Shown piece by piece: positions 61,940 to 64,000 of a stretch of 64,000 bases of DNA (the first letter of the stretch is position 1; each line of letters opens with the position of its first letter). The stretch is from Wandonia sp964447015. GTDB lineage: Bacteria; Bacteroidota; Bacteroidia; Flavobacteriales_D; Crocinitomicaceae. A program made the translations under genes and the position numbers. Below the pieces are notes generated by a model, which was not told the DNA's origin, searched no databases, and saw only the letters and a list, made by a program, of their open reading frames with translations. Location: assembly GCA_964447015.1 (NCBI GenBank), contig CAYUQU010000001.1, positions 62,001-126,000 of the forward strand, in the 5' to 3' direction.

Positions 61940-62875
61940 ATGACTAAACGTCCTATACTTTCAATGATAATGCCTACATACAACAGAGGAGAAGTATTTG
62001 AACAATCCAAAGTCGCTGTACTGAAAGCTATTGAAGGAATGGATATTGAATTCATTGTAGTTAATGACTCTAAAACTTCAGATATTTTATTAAACGATAG
62101 TGAAAAGGATAAAATAATACTTGTAAATAACCCTAAACAGGGTGTTGCCTCAGCTAGGAATTTTGGAGTAACTCATGCTTCTTCAGATAATCTTTTGTTC
62201 ATTGACGATGATATTATCATTCACAAAGAAAACATTACCCAACTAATTAAATGCCTGAGTACAGTCTCTTTAGATAATGCTTGCATTAACGTAAATTGGG
62301 TTTACCCTCCAAAATTACATTTAACTTTAGGACAAAATCCGTTTGGTAGATTTTTGATTAAATATGGTTTTACAACAATGAAAGGGTGGGCTAACTTTGC
62401 TGGTTGGAATGATAATCAAATTTTTGAAATTCCAAATTTGGCAAGCTATTTTTTATTAATCTCCAAAAGAAAATTCGAAAAAGCAGGTAAATATGATGAA
62501 GATTTTCCTCACGCTGGATTCGAAGACGAAGATTTTTCTAATCGGGCTACAAAGGAAATTAAAGTGTTTTGTGATCCTTTGAATACAGTTTGGCATAATG
62601 AAGTAGACAGAGTTGAAATTAAAGCATGGATGGCACGTAAAGAGCGAGGTAGTATAACAAGAAAGATTGGTGTATTGAAAGGAGGGATAGAGAACAAAAT
62701 TGAATATAATTGGTTGAAAGGAACAGGTTACAAATTTCTTGTTAAAATTCAACCCCTGCTATTATTTATACTCACTCATTTCCCGAATATAAAATATTTA
62801 GATTTCTTATATTTCAAATTAGTTAAGATATGTTTAGGGACAACTATTTATAAAGGATATAATTCAGTAAAGTAG
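61940..62875 (+). CDS. GT2 family glycosyltransferase
   Basis: The 311-aa protein has GT-A features: LSMIMPTYNRGEV, IEFIVVNDSKTSD, GVASARNFGV, LLFIDDDIII (DxD) and HAGFEDEDFSNRA (the ED catalytic region). Its C-terminal half is longer than the catalytic core and basic, ending in a hydrophobic segment. It starts 12 nt after the preceding gene. Donor and acceptor are unknown. Confidence 0.88.
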   Translation: MTKRPILSMIMPTYNRGEVFEQSKVAVLKAIEGMDIEFIVVNDSKTSDILLNDSEKDKIILVNNPKQGVASARNFGVTHASSDNLLFIDDDIIIHKENITQLIKCLSTVSLDNACINVNWVYPPKLHLTLGQNPFGRFLIKYGFTTMKGWANFAGWNDNQIFEIPNLASYFLLISKRKFEKAGKYDEDFPHAGFEDEDFSNRATKEIKVFCDPLNTVWHNEVDRVEIKAWMARKERGSITRKIGVLKGGIENKIEYNWLKGTGYKFLVKIQPLLLFILTHFPNIKYLDFLYFKLVKICLGTTIYKGYNSVK

Positions 62876-62893
62876 TATAATTAGAAAAAGTGT

Positions 62894-64000
62894 ATGAAGC
62901 CAATAAAACTAACTTATATTGTTTCCCATATAGATAAAGCGAATGAATTTGAATGGCTGATAGATGGTTTAAATCGTACAAAATATGAATTAATCTTTGT
63001 GTCCGTTCACACACACCAACAAACAGCTTTGGCTGCATATTGTGCAGAGTACAATGTTCCATTTTATCATATCCAGTATAACTCCAAAAAAAATATTTTT
63101 CGGGCTATTTTTCAGCTTTATAAGTTACTTAGAAAACTAAAGCCATCTATTGTACATGCACACCTGTTTGAAGGGGGGTTAATTGGTATTACAGCTGCAT
63201 GGTTAGCAGGCATTAAACACCGCATTTACACTCGTCACTATTCAAATTACCATCATATCTTTTTTCCTAATGGACTCAAATACGACAAATGGATTAACCG
63301 ACGTTCTACCCATATTATCTCAATCACTAAAACAGTATCTCAAATCTTAATTGATAAAGAACTTGTACCTTCTTCCAAAATAACGTTAATTCACCATGGC
63401 TTTCCTTTGGATGGTTTTAAACAAGTCAGTGAAGAACGTATGCAGGATTTAATTAAAAGAAATCGAATCCCTAAAGAGAAAACTATAATTGGTGTTGTTT
63501 CTCGCTATACATTTTGGAAAGGAGTGCAGGATATTATTCCCGCCTTCAAAAAATACAATCAAGAAAATCCTAATGCACATTTGGTATTGGCCAATGCAAA
63601 AGGAGATTATGCGGATACTATTGAACAACTTCTTCAAACTTTGCCAAAAGACAGTTATACAGAAATTGTGTTTGAAAATGACAATGTGGCATTGTTTAAG
63701 AGTTTTGATATGTTTATTCATGTACCCATAGACAATGAATCAGAAGCTTTTGGTCAAATTTATATTGAAGCGTTTTTGGCAGAGGTTCCGTGTATTTTCA
63801 CGCTCTCTGGTATTGCCAATGAGATTGTTAGAGATGGAGTGAATGCCATGGTTGTACCTCATCAAAATTCAGAAGCAATATACAATGCATTAAATACATT
63901 AAAAAAAGACCCTCAATTGAGCACAGACTTAGTCAAAAATGCCCTAATTACCACAGCACATTTTTCATTTGACAACAAAATGAAAGCTTTAGAGAAATTA
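62894..64000 (+). CDS. GT4 family glycosyltransferase, truncated by window end
   Basis: Open from ATG 62894 to the last base, 369 codons and still running. Early residues (KLTYIVSHIDKANEFEWLIDGL) and IVHAHLFEGGLIG fit the GT-B N-terminal half, and VSRYTFWKGVQDIIPAF plus ESEAFGQIYIEAFLAEVP (E-x7-E) give the GT4 C-terminal half. Start ATG is 18 nt after the previous stop. It belongs to the same polysaccharide operon, which continues outside the window. Confidence 0.88.
   Translation, partial: MKPIKLTYIVSHIDKANEFEWLIDGLNRTKYELIFVSVHTHQQTALAAYCAEYNVPFYHIQYNSKKNIFRAIFQLYKLLRKLKPSIVHAHLFEGGLIGITAAWLAGIKHRIYTRHYSNYHHIFFPNGLKYDKWINRRSTHIISITKTVSQILIDKELVPSSKITLIHHGFPLDGFKQVSEERMQDLIKRNRIPKEKTIIGVVSRYTFWKGVQDIIPAFKKYNQENPNAHLVLANAKGDYADTIEQLLQTLPKDSYTEIVFENDNVALFKSFDMFIHVPIDNESEAFGQIYIEAFLAEVPCIFTLSGIANEIVRDGVNAMVVPHQNSEAIYNALNTLKKDPQLSTDLVKNALITTAHFSFDNKMKALEKL

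Noticed and set aside
1..64000. tRNA or rRNA genes
   Set aside because: No cloverleaf-like or rRNA-like sequence was noticed in the intergenic regions; a dedicated tRNA scan was not possible.

Overview
The window looks like chromosome (a scaffold containing one 100-N gap) of a Bacteroidota bacterium, most likely order Flavobacteriales and possibly near Crocinitomicaceae/Fluviicola; the family level is a guess. Evidence seen: two proteins with type IX secretion (T9SS) C-terminal sorting domains, a GldL-like HWPG membrane protein, many TAnnTTTG -7 promoter boxes, hardly any Shine-Dalgarno sequences, lipoproteins with Bacteroidota-style lipoboxes, and flexirubin-type LolA/dehydratase/GT2-DUF2062 genes. 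TGA, TAA and TAG are all used as stops.

Layout. 0-6 kb is a small accessory stretch: a methyltransferase broken by one in-frame TGA, an ice-binding-like lipoprotein, TspO, a Fic protein with a palindromic operator on its promoter, an unknown lipoprotein, and an AraC regulator with a secreted VOC protein. 6-21 kb is housekeeping: arsC-lepA, phosphoglucose/phosphomannose isomerase, lipB, a serine hydrolase, purD, a CNNM/CBS protein, a PpiD-like isomerase, a GT-C/GT2 glycosylation pair, pgk and ruvB. 21.5-27.4 kb is a complete MarR-controlled RND efflux operon (regulator, fusion protein, pump, TolC). 27.5-33.1 kb on the minus strand is an AsmA protein, an orphan histidine kinase, a small membrane protein and an AI-2E-type permease. 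33.2-34.8 kb holds an AAA/DUF4143 ATPase gene inside a symmetrical set of repeats at the 3' end of rluB. 34.7-43.9 kb carries rluB, a second AI-2E permease, yraN, an outer-membrane protein, a T9SS cargo protein, an S66 peptidase, a flavoprotein, a lipoprotein and a DUF3108 protein.

44.1-47.0 kb is a four-gene operon (deacetylase, LolA, hotdog dehydratase, GT2-DUF2062) that resembles a fragment of a flexirubin/aryl-polyene locus without its synthases. 47.4-50.8 kb has ppx and ppk1, separated by a structured repeat. 50.9-51.6 kb is a DUF559 endonuclease-fold gene between long inverted repeats; a gene-less relative of the same element lies at 47.07-47.38 kb. 52.1-52.7 kb is a knot of REP-like palindromes and a 14-bp tandem repeat that meets the assembly gap. 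A large T9SS/PKD surface protein follows, and then 56.3-64.0 kb is an AT-rich surface-polysaccharide operon: Wzt-type ATPase, three methyltransferases and four glycosyltransferases, the last cut by the window edge.

The most unusual content is intergenic. At least five repeat families are present, two of them bracketing a single gene (the AAA/DUF4143 gene and the DUF559 gene), and some supply or abut the stop codons of neighbouring genes. A second pattern is a set of five genes whose TAnnTTTG box ends only 3-6 nt before the start codon, which predicts leaderless mRNAs. No rRNA, tRNA, CRISPR array or recognisable transposase was seen.
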